This document shows, one piece after another, positions 23,284 through 31,989 of a stretch of 64,000 bases of DNA. The stretch is from an uncultured Kiritimatiellota bacterium (GTDB lineage: Bacteria > Verrucomicrobiota > Kiritimatiellia > RFP12 > UBA1067), in assembly GCA_934635385.1 (NCBI GenBank), contig CAKTZI010000001.1:177166-241165 (forward strand), written 5' to 3'. Numbering within the stretch: position 1 is the stretch's first letter; the number at the start of each line of letters is the position of its first letter. The notes under the pieces were generated by a model that saw only the letters and a list, made by a program, of their open reading frames with translations, was not told the DNA's origin and searched no databases. The position numbers and the translations under genes were made by a program.

Positions 23284-23739
23284 ATGATGAACGAAAGCGA
23301 ACGCGCGAAGGTGCGCGAATACTTCAGGAACCACCCGGACATGACGCAGAAGGACGTCGAGCGGCTGCTGGGGCGCGAAACTGACTTCATGGAGATCATC
23401 GAGGCCGGACTGATCATGGCCGACGTCGTGGAGCATGCCGAAGCCGGGGCACCGGAAACGAAGCCGACCACGGAAACGGAGCCGGACACGGCGCGCTGCC
23501 GCCTGGAGATCGAGTTCTCCGCAGAGCGGACCGCCGACGGCTACACGTGCAATGCCGTGGTGCACGTTCCGCCCGCGGAGAAAGGGGCGCTTGGGTTTCT
23601 CCTGCGCACGGCCGTCGGGCAGTTCCGCGACGAACTGGCCGAAGCCATGACCGGCGGCATGCTGCGGCGCGCCTTCAAATCGGCCGAACGGAAGTTCATG
23701 GACGCGGCCGGACACCCCGGCAAGGGGGTTGCGGAATGA
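23284..23739 (+). CDS. Hypothetical prophage protein
   Basis: 151 residues. The N-terminus KVREYFRNHPDMTQKDVERLL looks like an HTH; the rest (CRLEIEFSAERTADGYTCNA) a small beta-rich domain. It is directly upstream of the PD-(D/E)XK nuclease with an ATGA overlap, so it may work with it. Confidence 0.6.
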   Translation: MMNESERAKVREYFRNHPDMTQKDVERLLGRETDFMEIIEAGLIMADVVEHAEAGAPETKPTTETEPDTARCRLEIEFSAERTADGYTCNAVVHVPPAEKGALGFLLRTAVGQFRDELAEAMTGGMLRRAFKSAERKFMDAAGHPGKGVAE

Positions 23740-24788
23740 AGCTGACGCTGACGGCATCGAGCATGGCGTGCGCGCTGAGGTGCCCGCGCCGCTACTGGTA
23801 CGACAACATCCTCGGCCTGAAGGAGGAGACCCCCTCCGAGGCCCTGCGGATCGGGACGGCGGTGCACAACGGCGGCGAGGCCCGCGCCAGGGGCGCGGAC
23901 TTCGAGGGGCAGTACCGCGCGGCGCTGACGGGCGGGACGCTCGACGAGTGGACGGCGGCGAAGGTGTTCGGCATCCTCGGCGCGTACGACCGCACCTACG
24001 GCGAAGTGGACGACCGCGACTACGACGCGATGGAGCCGGAGCAGGAGTTCACCGACCCCATCGACGGGTCGCGGACGTTCGAGCAGCGCGGCAAGGTGGA
24101 CGGGCTCGCCTTGCTGAAGGACGGGCGTCGCGTGGTGTGGGAGCGCAAGACGACCGCGGACGACATCGGGGACGCGGGCGACTACTGGAACCGCCTGAAG
24201 TTCAACATCCAGCTGCTGGCGTACGCGGGCTGGGTGCAGCGCGCGACGGGCGAGCTGCCCGTGTGCGTGTACGACGTCATCCGCAAGCCCGCGCTGAAGC
24301 CGCTGGCGAACGTGGCGGAGCGCGACGCGGACGGGCTGCCGATCGTGCTTGACGCGAACGGCAGCCGCTGCATCAGGCGCGACGGGACGCCGAAGAAGAC
24401 GGCGGACGCGGCGAAGGGCGAGCGGCTTGCGGGGCACCCGGAGACGCCGGACGAGTACGGCGCGCGGATCCTCGACGCGATGGGCGGCGACCCGGCGCGG
24501 TACTTTGCGCGGCGGGAGGTGGAGATCACCCCCGACATGCTCGCGGAGTTCCGGCGTGAGCGTCTGGGCGTGTGCCGGATGCTCCTGCACTTCGCGGGCG
24601 AGGCGCGGAAGGCGGAAAGGCCGGAGTACGCCTATCCGAGGGCGTGCAACCCCGACAACTGCCGGGGCTGCGCGTACGCGGGGGTGTGCCTGAACCGCAT
24701 CCCGGTGGACGCGGCGAACCCGCCGAGCGGCTTCCGGGTCGCGCTCCACGAGGAGCTTTCGCAGGCGCAGGGTGCGTCTGCGGCATGA
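23736..24788 (+). CDS. PD-(D/E)XK exonuclease with Fe-S-type cysteines
   Basis: 350 residues. It begins with ASSMACALRCPRRYWY (a Cas4/AddB-type first cysteine), then GTAVHNGGEARARG, the nuclease core GKVDGLALLKDGRRVVWERK (Asp and E-x-K), and ends with the cluster CNPDNCRGCAYAGVC. This is the Cas4/RecB-like family with a 4Fe-4S cluster. With the AAA ATPase that follows, it is likely a phage recombination or end-processing nuclease. Confidence 0.85.
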   Translation: MKLTLTASSMACALRCPRRYWYDNILGLKEETPSEALRIGTAVHNGGEARARGADFEGQYRAALTGGTLDEWTAAKVFGILGAYDRTYGEVDDRDYDAMEPEQEFTDPIDGSRTFEQRGKVDGLALLKDGRRVVWERKTTADDIGDAGDYWNRLKFNIQLLAYAGWVQRATGELPVCVYDVIRKPALKPLANVAERDADGLPIVLDANGSRCIRRDGTPKKTADAAKGERLAGHPETPDEYGARILDAMGGDPARYFARREVEITPDMLAEFRRERLGVCRMLLHFAGEARKAERPEYAYPRACNPDNCRGCAYAGVCLNRIPVDAANPPSGFRVALHEELSQAQGASAA

Positions 24789-24829
24789 CACAAGAACAGG
24801 AAAGGCAGATACAGGAAAGGAAAACCAAG

Positions 24830-25699
24830 ATGGGCATTCCGAAGAGACCGAGCGCGGCGGCGTTTCCCGCGCAGACGAAGACGGCGGCGGCTCCCGCAGC
24901 GGAGCAGGCCGTGGACAGCTGGGACGACTGCGCCGGGCGCGGCCAATTCATCGGGCTGTACGGCGTCGGCGGCGCGGGCAAGACGACGCTCGCCGCGATG
25001 CTTCCGGGCAAGACGCTCTTCATCGACCTCGAGGGGTCGCTGGGGATCATCCGCCCGAAGCTGGAGGCGCTGGGGCTTCTGGCGAACATCACGCCGAAGT
25101 TCGTCAGGTTCGACCCGCAGGCGCCGGCCGCCGCGTGGAACGACCTCATGGCGTTCCTCGGCAGCCCGGCGGCGCGCGGCTACGACAACGTGGTGATCGA
25201 CAGCTTCACGCGGGCGCAGGAGTACGCCGCGCAGAACTGCATGGCGTCGATTCCCGGCGACTCGGCCACCATCCGGCAGTCGCTGGAGCAGTGGACGTAC
25301 GGCAAGGGGGCGCAGATCGTGTACGACAAGTTCGTCCCGGTCTATCCGCTGATCGACGCGCTGCTGGAGTCGGGGAGCAACGTCTGCGCGATCACGCACG
25401 ACAACCCGATGCGCACGAGCAACCCGGACGGCGGCGACTACATCCAGCACCAGCCGCACCTCGTGCAGGGCGACAGGGGCAAGGCGCCCGGACGCGACAA
25501 GTACCAGCAGACCGTCGACCACCTGCTCTTCCTCTCCGCCGACATCAGCGTGGAGAAGGGGAAGGCCAAGGGCGGCATGACGCGGACGCTGTACACGGGC
25601 GGCATCGCCAGCATGATGGCGAAGAGCCGCACGGCGCAGGGCGAGGCGCTCAACGTGCCCACGGACGCGGTCTTCGACTGGTCGCAGATCGTCAGGTGA
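24830..25699 (+). CDS. Phage AAA ATPase (nucleotide-binding recombination protein)
   Basis: 289 residues. Walker A GVGGAGKTTLA, a short acidic strand LFIDLEG, and Walker B NVVIDSFTRAQE, followed by the QTVDHLLFLSAD region. This matches the AAA_24-type phage ATPases found beside RecB-like nucleases, which may act like Sak4 single-strand annealing/RecA-type proteins. I chose ATG 24830 because the preceding purine-rich leader is the usual one; ATG 24785 (ATGA overlap) is in frame and possible. Confidence 0.8.
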   Translation: MGIPKRPSAAAFPAQTKTAAAPAAEQAVDSWDDCAGRGQFIGLYGVGGAGKTTLAAMLPGKTLFIDLEGSLGIIRPKLEALGLLANITPKFVRFDPQAPAAAWNDLMAFLGSPAARGYDNVVIDSFTRAQEYAAQNCMASIPGDSATIRQSLEQWTYGKGAQIVYDKFVPVYPLIDALLESGSNVCAITHDNPMRTSNPDGGDYIQHQPHLVQGDRGKAPGRDKYQQTVDHLLFLSADISVEKGKAKGGMTRTLYTGGIASMMAKSRTAQGEALNVPTDAVFDWSQIVR

Positions 25700-25706
25700 G
25701 GGACGG

Positions 25707-25726
25707 CCCGAAGCGGGCGCTTCGGG
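25707..25726 (+). promoter_or_regulatory. 5'-leader hairpin 4
   Basis: CCCGAAGC-gggc-GCTTCGGG, 37 bp before the next ATG; the stem is identical to hairpins 2 and 5. Confidence 0.6.
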
Positions 25727-25763
25727 AACAGGACAGGGAAACAAGACAGAAAGGAAACATTCG

Positions 25764-26663
25764 ATGGCATACGACACAAGCAAGCCGTTCAGCTACGGCA
25801 TCCCCGACGGGACCTACGTCGGCAGGCCCACGACGGCGAGCTGCTTCGAGAAGGACGGGCGGCTCATCCTCGACGTCAACTTCGCGGTGAGGGACCCGGC
25901 GACGGGCCAGTTCTACACGAAGGAGAACGGCTACGAGTGGGAGGCGAAGAAGCGGCACTGGCTCACGAGCAGGGACGGCGGCTTCAACGAGAAGACGATC
26001 AGCGGCATCAGGGAGTGGGCGAAGGGGTGGAACCCGACCTCGTTCGACGACTTCTACTGGTTCCAGTCGCCGGACGCGGACGGGACGCCGTTCGGGAACC
26101 TCGCGGCGGTCGGGGAGGTCGAGCTGAACTTCCAGAAGGACGGCACGGGCGCGCAGCAGCTCTGGGTCCATGACCCGAACCGCGCGAAGGGCACGGGCCG
26201 CAAGGCGTACGTGCCGGACGGGGCGAGCGCGGACAAGGCCGCGCTGATGTCGAAGTGGGGGACGAAGGCCAAGGCGCTGTTCGCCGCCACGCCGAAGCGG
26301 GTCGCGGCGGCGGACGGGGCGGCGGCGCGCCCCGCGCAGAACCCCGGCGCGACGCCTGCGCGCACTGCGCCGGCCGCAGAGGGCGCCCAGCCGCCGGCAT
26401 CCGCCCCTGCGCGCCCCACGGCCGTCCCGGCGCGTCCCCAGCCGGCCGCCGCGACGCCCCCGTGGTTGCCGTTCGCGCAGACGTGCGACGGGGCGTTCCA
26501 GTACTTCTGCTCGCTCCTGGGCGAGGCGTACCAGGGCGCGAAGCACGACGAGAAGTGGTTCGGGCTGTTCGACAGTGTGGCGGAGGGCAAGGACCCCGAC
26601 AAGTTCACGCCCGCCGACGTGCAGCAGCTGTTCAAGGCGGTGCACGACGGCATGGCAAGGTGA
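25764..26663 (+). CDS. Phage replication/recombination accessory protein (DUF669-like)
   Basis: 299 residues. The N-terminal half (GIPDGTYVGRPTTASCFEKD; VNFAVRDPATGQFYTKENGY) has the feel of DUF669-type ssDNA-binding partners that follow the ATPase in many phages. It has a long Ala/Pro linker (about 180-235) and a compact C-terminal helix domain. Family assignment is by position and pattern only. Confidence 0.5.
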   Translation: MAYDTSKPFSYGIPDGTYVGRPTTASCFEKDGRLILDVNFAVRDPATGQFYTKENGYEWEAKKRHWLTSRDGGFNEKTISGIREWAKGWNPTSFDDFYWFQSPDADGTPFGNLAAVGEVELNFQKDGTGAQQLWVHDPNRAKGTGRKAYVPDGASADKAALMSKWGTKAKALFAATPKRVAAADGAAARPAQNPGATPARTAPAAEGAQPPASAPARPTAVPARPQPAAATPPWLPFAQTCDGAFQYFCSLLGEAYQGAKHDEKWFGLFDSVAEGKDPDKFTPADVQQLFKAVHDGMAR

Positions 26664-26669
26664 TTCACG

Positions 26670-26706
26670 GCCCCCGCCCTTCGTACCAGGGAGGGCGGGG
26701 GCTTTT
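26670..26706 (+). terminator. Intrinsic terminator
   Basis: GCCCCCGCCCT pairs with AGGGCGGGGGC and is followed by TTTT. It closes the nuclease-ATPase transcript. Confidence 0.85.
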
Positions 26707-26726
26707 CCCGAAGCGCGCGCTTCGGG
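26707..26726 (+). promoter_or_regulatory. 5'-leader hairpin 5
   Basis: CCCGAAGC-gcgc-GCTTCGGG, directly after the terminator T-run and 33 bp before the next ATG. Confidence 0.6.
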
Positions 26727-26759
26727 GACGTGACAGGGAAACGAGAAGGAGAGAGGCAG

Positions 26760-27767
26760 ATGTCGAAGGAGATCAGGATCTCGGAGATCAGGACCGAAGG
26801 GCTCCAGATGCGCGTGAGCATCAACGAGACGGCGGTCGAGGAGTACGCGGAGCTGATGTCCGGGGGGACGGTGTTCCCGCCGGTGACGCTGTTCCGCGAC
26901 GCGGCGGGCACGTACTGGCTCGCGGACGGCTTCCACCGGCTGGAGGCGGCGAAGCGCGGCGGGCGGAAGACGGTGACGGCGGACGTGCGCGAGGGCGAGT
27001 GGATCGACGCGCTGCGGTACGCGCTGCACGCGAACAGCGGGCACGGCATGCGCATGACGAACGCGGACAAGCGGCACGCGCTGGAGGTGGCGTGGGCGGA
27101 GCGGGAGAGGCTGTTCGGGGGCGAGCCGTCGAACGCCCTGCTGGCCGACGTGTGCGGTGTCTCGCTCGCCACCGCCAAGACATACAGGGTGGCTAAATTA
27201 GCCACCCTGCAGATGCCGACGAGACCCCGACAGGGTGGTCAAATTAGCCACCCTGAAGCCCCACGGACGCAGACGGCAGGGTGTAAACGGTTTACACCCT
27301 GCAGAAATGAAAACCGCGAGGAAACGGCGGAAGAGCCGCCGAAAGCGCCAGTTAGGCGAATCGGGCGCGACGGCAAGGCGTACAGCGTCCCGGCGAGGCC
27401 GCAGAGGGCGCCCGCCGCCGGCGCGGAAGCCGGGCGGAAGATGCCCGTGGACAGGTACGGGACGGAGATTCCGGTCGGGATCGCGGAGGCGTTCGAGGCG
27501 AGCCCGCTTTCGGACGTCCTCTCGTGCGTCAGCAAGGCGCGGGTGGCCCTGCGCAGGGGCATCGAGGCGAACGACCCGGCGTTCGCGGCGGTGCGGCAGG
27601 ACGCGCTCGTGCAGCTCAACAACGCCTACAGCTTCATCAGCGCGGCGGAGGTGCACTGCGTGTGCCGGATGTGCCAGGGGACGGGGTGCAAGGCGTGCCA
27701 CGGACGCGGCTGGCAGACCGAGGAGGAGTACGGGCGCAACCCGAAGGAGTTCAAGGCCGAGGGCTGA
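26760..27767 (+). CDS. ParB-domain protein with zinc ribbon
   Basis: 335 residues. ParB-like N-terminal domain: LADGFHRLEAAKRGGRKTV (the GxHR-type loop), then HANSGHGMRMTNADKRHALE and a putative HTH (ADVCGVSLATAKTYRVAKL). The C-terminus has CVCRMCQGTGCKACHGRG, a DnaJ-like zinc motif. The middle of the gene carries three regularly spaced palindromes that could be its own binding sites. Related proteins are common in phages without a ParA; the role is probably DNA binding in replication or packaging. Confidence 0.8.
   Translation: MSKEIRISEIRTEGLQMRVSINETAVEEYAELMSGGTVFPPVTLFRDAAGTYWLADGFHRLEAAKRGGRKTVTADVREGEWIDALRYALHANSGHGMRMTNADKRHALEVAWAERERLFGGEPSNALLADVCGVSLATAKTYRVAKLATLQMPTRPRQGGQISHPEAPRTQTAGCKRFTPCRNENREETAEEPPKAPVRRIGRDGKAYSVPARPQRAPAAGAEAGRKMPVDRYGTEIPVGIAEAFEASPLSDVLSCVSKARVALRRGIEANDPAFAAVRQDALVQLNNAYSFISAAEVHCVCRMCQGTGCKACHGRGWQTEEEYGRNPKEFKAEG
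27185..27302. promoter_or_regulatory. Three 25-bp palindromes at exact 46-bp spacing
   Basis: Sites at 27185-27209, 27231-27255 and 27277-27301 all read CAGGGTG, 11 bases, CACCCTG. The first and third are perfect odd palindromes; the second has two mismatched positions. They lie inside the ParB-domain gene. They are candidates for a parS-like, operator or iteron array. Confidence 0.7.
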
Positions 27768-27798
27768 AGGCGTCGGCGAAGACGGAAAGGCAAGGCAG

Positions 27799-28371
27799 AT
27801 GAAGGACAAGAAGACGGCATGGGAGCGGATCAAGGAGCGCGCCTCCATCGATCCCGAATTCATGGAAAAACGGCGAGCGGCGAACCTCAAGGCCGCAAAG
27901 AAGCACTACCGCAAAAACCTTGCGAAGAGCCGGGCGGACGCGGCTCGGAGGATGCGCAAATACAGGGCCAGCGGCAGGCGAACGGCCTACGACATCGAAT
28001 ACAGGCGGACGCACAAGGCCGAGATAGCCGCGCGCATGGCGGAGGCCTACTGGTTCGGCGGGCGGAAGGAGAGGCTGCTCGCGAACAGGCTGCGCCGCAG
28101 GGCGGAGGGTGGCGAAGAGTACCTGAAGCGCATGGCGCGGATTCAGCGCGAACGCCGGGCGCGGCTGAAGGCGGCGAAGAAGACGGTGCGGCTCTGCGAC
28201 CTCGACCTCGACGCGCTCGCGGCGTACCTGAAGCACGGGCGCAAGCCGCGCTGGATGCGCAAGGTCGACCATGCCTCGACGTACAGCCCGGACAACCTCA
28301 CGGCGTCGCAGCGGGCCTACGCGGCGGAGCTGTTCGCCGAACGCAGGGAATGGCGGGAGGCGAACGCATGA
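27799..28371 (+). CDS. Basic helical protein, unknown
   Basis: 190 residues, very rich in Arg, Lys and Ala, predicted mostly helical (RRAANLKAAKKHYRKNLAKS; RIQRERRARLKAAKK). It probably binds nucleic acid. ATGA overlap with the helicase gene suggests co-expression. Confidence 0.6.
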   Translation: MKDKKTAWERIKERASIDPEFMEKRRAANLKAAKKHYRKNLAKSRADAARRMRKYRASGRRTAYDIEYRRTHKAEIAARMAEAYWFGGRKERLLANRLRRRAEGGEEYLKRMARIQRERRARLKAAKKTVRLCDLDLDALAAYLKHGRKPRWMRKVDHASTYSPDNLTASQRAYAAELFAERREWREANA

Positions 28372-30008
28372 GGCTTCGGGACTATCAGGAGGCGGCGGCC
28401 GAGGGCGTGTTCCGCGAGTTCGCGGAGCATTCCTCGACGCTCGCCGTGCTGCCGACGGGGCTCGGGAAGACGGTGCTGTTCTCCGAGGTCATCCGCCGGA
28501 TGCACGGCATGGGGAAGCGGGCGATGGTGCTGGCGCACCGCGAGGAGCTGATCGTGCAGGCGGCGGACAAGATCCGGCGCGTGACGGGGCTGGAGGCGCA
28601 GGTCGAGATGGGCGAGTACCGCGTCCAGCCGTACTTCGGCGAGATGCCGCCCGTCGTGGTGTCGACCGTGCAGACGCAGTGCGCGGGCGGCGACGGGGGC
28701 GGGCGGATGAGCAAGTTCGACCCCGCCGACTTCGGGCTCGTGGTGATCGACGAGGCGCACCACGCGACGGCCGGGACGTACAGGCGGTGCGTGGACTGGT
28801 ACCGCCAGAACCCCGACTGCAAGGTGCTGGGGGTGACGGCCACGCCCGACCGCGCGGACGAGGCCGCGCTGGGGCAGGTGTTCGAGTCGGTCGCCTACGA
28901 GTACGGCGTCCTCGACGCGATCAACGGCGGCTGGCTCGTGCCGATCGAGCAGCAGATGGTGACGGTCGGGACGCTGGACTTCTCCGGGGTCAGGACGACG
29001 GCGGGCGACCTCAACCAGGGCGACCTCGCCGAGGTGATGGAGAACGAGCGCAACCTGCAGGGGATCGCCGTGCCGACGGTGGAGATCTGCGGGGAGAGGC
29101 GGGCCATCGTCTTCGCGGCGACCGTCGAGCAGGCGGAGCGCCTCTGCGAGATCATCAACCGCTACCGTCCCGACCGGGCGGCGTGGCTCTGCGGGAAGAC
29201 GGACAAGGACGACCGGCGGCGGATGCTCGCGGACTTCAGGGCCGGGCGGCTCCAGTATGTCGTGAACGTGGGCGTGCTGACCGAGGGGTTCGACGACGCG
29301 GGGGTGCAGGTCGTGGTGATGGCGCGCCCGACGAAGAGCCGCGCGCTCTACGCCCAGATGGCGGGGCGCGGGACGAGGCCCGCCGAGGAGATCGCCGGGC
29401 GGCTGGGCGACCTGCCGACGGCGGCGGAGCGGTGCGCGGCGATCCGCGCGTCGTCCAAGCCGTCGTGCCTGATCGTCGACTTCTGCGGAAACGCGGGCCG
29501 GCACAAGCTGTGCTGCTCGGCGGACATCCTCGGCGGGAACGTCGACGAGGACGTGGTGGCCGAGGTGGCGCGGCGCGTCCGGGAGGGCGGGAAGCCCGTG
29601 GACGTGGCGGAGGAGCTGGAGAAGGCCAAGGCCGAGATCGAGGCGCGCAAGCGGCGCGAGGCGGCGACGCGGGCGGGGCTCCAGGCGCGGGCGCAGTACC
29701 TCGTCTCGAAGATCGACCCGTTCGACCAGTGGGACCTTGCGCCCGTGCAGGAGCGCGGATGGGACAGGGGGCGGCACTTCACGCCGAAGCAGTCGCAGGT
29801 GCTGCTGGAGCGCATCGGCGTCGACCCGGAGAAGATACCATACGGGCAGGGCAAGCAGCTGCTCGACGAGTACTTCCGGCGGGTGCAGCAGGGCATGGCG
29901 TCCCTGAAGCAGGCGGCCCTGCTGAAGCGGCGCGGGTTCTCGATGCCGCTCCGCCACGACATGGCCGGTCGGATGATCGGGCGGATGCGCGAAAGGCAGG
30001 GGTGGTAA
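28368..30008 (+). CDS. SF2 DEAD/DEAH-box helicase
   Basis: 546 residues. Motif I AVLPTGLGKTVLF, motif Ia AHREELI, motif II VVIDEAHHA, motif III VTATPDR, and C-terminal motifs VGVLTEGFDDAGV and RPTKSRALYAQMAGRGTR. This is the UvrB/RecG-like SF2 type used by many phages for replication fork or transcription-linked unwinding. The C-terminal 150 residues are a separate charged region. Confidence 0.92.
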   Translation: MRLRDYQEAAAEGVFREFAEHSSTLAVLPTGLGKTVLFSEVIRRMHGMGKRAMVLAHREELIVQAADKIRRVTGLEAQVEMGEYRVQPYFGEMPPVVVSTVQTQCAGGDGGGRMSKFDPADFGLVVIDEAHHATAGTYRRCVDWYRQNPDCKVLGVTATPDRADEAALGQVFESVAYEYGVLDAINGGWLVPIEQQMVTVGTLDFSGVRTTAGDLNQGDLAEVMENERNLQGIAVPTVEICGERRAIVFAATVEQAERLCEIINRYRPDRAAWLCGKTDKDDRRRMLADFRAGRLQYVVNVGVLTEGFDDAGVQVVVMARPTKSRALYAQMAGRGTRPAEEIAGRLGDLPTAAERCAAIRASSKPSCLIVDFCGNAGRHKLCCSADILGGNVDEDVVAEVARRVREGGKPVDVAEELEKAKAEIEARKRREAATRAGLQARAQYLVSKIDPFDQWDLAPVQERGWDRGRHFTPKQSQVLLERIGVDPEKIPYGQGKQLLDEYFRRVQQGMASLKQAALLKRRGFSMPLRHDMAGRMIGRMRERQGW

Positions 30009-30416
30009 ATGGCGCGGAGATGCGAGGAGTGTCCCGAATGCGTGGCGGTCGTGTGCCGTCACGCATTCGGCATCTTCTGGGGCGACAAGTCGCGGGACGG
30101 GGAGGGGTGCGAACACCCGCTCGACGGCGTCGCCGAGGCGTGGCGCAGGGCGGGCTGGACGCCGAATGCGCCACAGCCGCGCCAGAACGCCCCTGTGAGC
30201 GTTCCGCTCGGCGGACGGGTGATTGCGCTTGCGGCTTGCGCGGACGCGCCCAGCGGGCTTCCTGGCGCGTCTGGCGCGATTCCGCCGAAGATGCCGCGCC
30301 GTTCCGTGCGCCCGACGGCGTCAAAGACGCAGCTGAAGGCCCCGGCGAGGCCGAAGGTGTCGGCGGAAATCGTGCGTCAGGCCGAGCTGTTCTTCGGGAG
30401 GAGGGCCGCGACATGA
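30009..30416 (+). CDS. Small cysteine-containing prophage protein
   Basis: 135 residues starting right after the helicase stop. The N-terminus has CEECPECVAVVCRHAFG, a possible metal site; the rest is Pro/Ala-rich linker. It overlaps the primase start by ATGA. Function unknown. Confidence 0.55.
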   Translation: MARRCEECPECVAVVCRHAFGIFWGDKSRDGEGCEHPLDGVAEAWRRAGWTPNAPQPRQNAPVSVPLGGRVIALAACADAPSGLPGASGAIPPKMPRRSVRPTASKTQLKAPARPKVSAEIVRQAELFFGRRAAT

Positions 30417-31312
30417 GCGAGTGGGTGAGGGTGAGCAGACGCAGCCCCTGCCCCGTCTGCGGGCATATGGACTGGTGCGGGGTGTCGTCCGACGGCGCGG
30501 TCGTCCACTGCATGAGGGTCGAGAGCGCGGCTCCGTGCCTGTCCGGGGGATGGTTCCACTTCCTGAAGGAGCGCCCGGCGCGCGTGGAGGTGAGGCGCGG
30601 GCCGAAACCGCCCGTCCGTCCGAGGCTGTTCGACGCCGAGGCGGCGATGGCGGGCTTTCGCGCGGAGTTCGAGTGTCCGGGCGAAGGGCGGGACGTCTTC
30701 GACTCGCTTCTGGAGATCGCCAGCGACCTGAACATGTGCGCGGCGGACGTCGACCGGCTGGACGTCGGGCGGAGCGCGTTCCACGGCGCGTGGTGCTTCC
30801 CGATGCTGGACGGGCTCGGCAGGTGCGTCGGCATCCGGCTCAGGGAGTACGGCACGGGCCGCAAGTGGAGCGTGGCCGGATCACGGGACGGGCTCTTCTA
30901 CGACCCCGCCCTCGACGCGCGCGAGACGGTGGCGAACGGCGTCCGCGGGCGCGAGATCGTCGTCGTGGAGGGCGCGACGGACTGCGTGGCCGGGTATGCG
31001 CTGGGGCTGCCTTGCGTGGGCCGCCCGTCGTGCGGGACGGGCGCCCGGCAGCTGAGGGAGCTGTGCGGCAGGCTGAACGCGTCCCGCGTCACCATCGTGA
31101 GCGACAACGACGCCTACAAGTTCCGTCCTGACGGGACGCCATGGAAGCCGGGCGGCGAGGGCGCCCTGGCGCTGGCGCGCAAGCTGGGGCGGACGTACAG
31201 GATCGTGACGCCGCCGAAGAAGGACATGAGGGACTGGCTGCGGGCCGGGCTGACCGCCGAGACGTTCCGCACGGTCGCGGACCTTCAGCCGTGGCGAATG
31301 GGAGGCCCGTGA
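30413..31312 (+). CDS. TOPRIM primase-like protein
   Basis: 299 residues. A short N-terminal zinc ribbon (CPVCGHMDWCGVS ... VVHCMR) is followed by a TOPRIM domain: EIVVVEGATDCVAGYALG (catalytic Glu) and VTIVSDND (DxD-type). The layout fits a phage DNA primase without helicase domain. It acts with the SF2 helicase encoded just upstream. Confidence 0.85.
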   Translation: MSEWVRVSRRSPCPVCGHMDWCGVSSDGAVVHCMRVESAAPCLSGGWFHFLKERPARVEVRRGPKPPVRPRLFDAEAAMAGFRAEFECPGEGRDVFDSLLEIASDLNMCAADVDRLDVGRSAFHGAWCFPMLDGLGRCVGIRLREYGTGRKWSVAGSRDGLFYDPALDARETVANGVRGREIVVVEGATDCVAGYALGLPCVGRPSCGTGARQLRELCGRLNASRVTIVSDNDAYKFRPDGTPWKPGGEGALALARKLGRTYRIVTPPKKDMRDWLRAGLTAETFRTVADLQPWRMGGP

Positions 31313-31405
31313 CGGCGGCTCCCTCGCGTGTGCGCGCGTCATGCGCGCACGCGCGCGCGACCCCCCCCATACCCCCCCAATCAGGCAAGAAATAAATTAA
31401 GAAGT
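31313..31405 (+). other. Alternating-purine/pyrimidine spacer
   Basis: 93 bp with GC/GT dinucleotide runs that fold back on themselves (TGCGCGC-gtcat-GCGCGCA), two C7-8 tracts, and an AT-rich RBS zone. No coding evidence. Confidence 0.5.
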
Positions 31406-31972
31406 ATGAATGGCAAGTACGATAGTAAGTCTAATAATAAGCCTAATAGTAAGCCTACCAATGCGCACGTGTGTGCGTGCGCATGCGCGCGCGACGCGCC
31501 CGTGTGCGCTACCGTGTGCGCGGGCGAGCGCGCGTACGTGCGCGAGGAGGAGGGGCTGTCGTTCAGGCTGGACTGCGTTCCGCCGACCGCGACGGCCCAG
31601 CAGAAGGGCGTGTACGTGCGGAACGGGCGGGCGCGCTTCTTCACGAAGCGGAAGGTGCGCGAGGGCGAGGGCTTCCTGGCCGCGCTTCTCTCGATGCACG
31701 TGCCGGATGTGCCGTTTTCAGTCCCCGTGTCCCTGACGGCGCGGTGGACGTTTCCGTGGCGGAAGTCGGAGCGCAGGGGCGTCGTGAGGGCCGGCGTCCC
31801 GGTCCCCCACACGTCCCGCCCAGACCTCGACAACCTCGAGAAGAACCTGCTGGACGTGCTGACGCGGCTGGGCTTCTGGACGGACGACTCGCTCGTGGCC
31901 GACAAGCGCACGTCGAAGTGTTGGGGGCCGAAGCCCGGCATCGACATCGAGATCCGCCCGGTCGCCGTTTGA
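31406..31972 (+). CDS. RusA-like Holliday junction resolvase
   Basis: 188 residues. The RusA core is RPDLDNLEKNLLDVLTRLGF then DDSLVADKRTSKCW and GIDIEI, with the acidic residues that bind magnesium. RusA cuts branched DNA, useful for resolving phage replication intermediates before packaging. The first 40 residues are low-complexity (SKSNNKPNSKPTN, then Cys/Ala repeats) and come from unusual repeat DNA, so the true start might be further in. Confidence 0.85.
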   Translation: MNGKYDSKSNNKPNSKPTNAHVCACACARDAPVCATVCAGERAYVREEEGLSFRLDCVPPTATAQQKGVYVRNGRARFFTKRKVREGEGFLAALLSMHVPDVPFSVPVSLTARWTFPWRKSERRGVVRAGVPVPHTSRPDLDNLEKNLLDVLTRLGFWTDDSLVADKRTSKCWGPKPGIDIEIRPVAV

Positions 31973-31989
31973 CGGGCGGTTGGAATGCG

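Noticed and set aside
21701..27767. A plasmid-type ParAB partition system from the two ParB-domain genes
   Set aside because: No ParA ATPase is present, and the phage carries an integrase and att sites. The proteins are better seen as phage DNA-binding or nuclease proteins.
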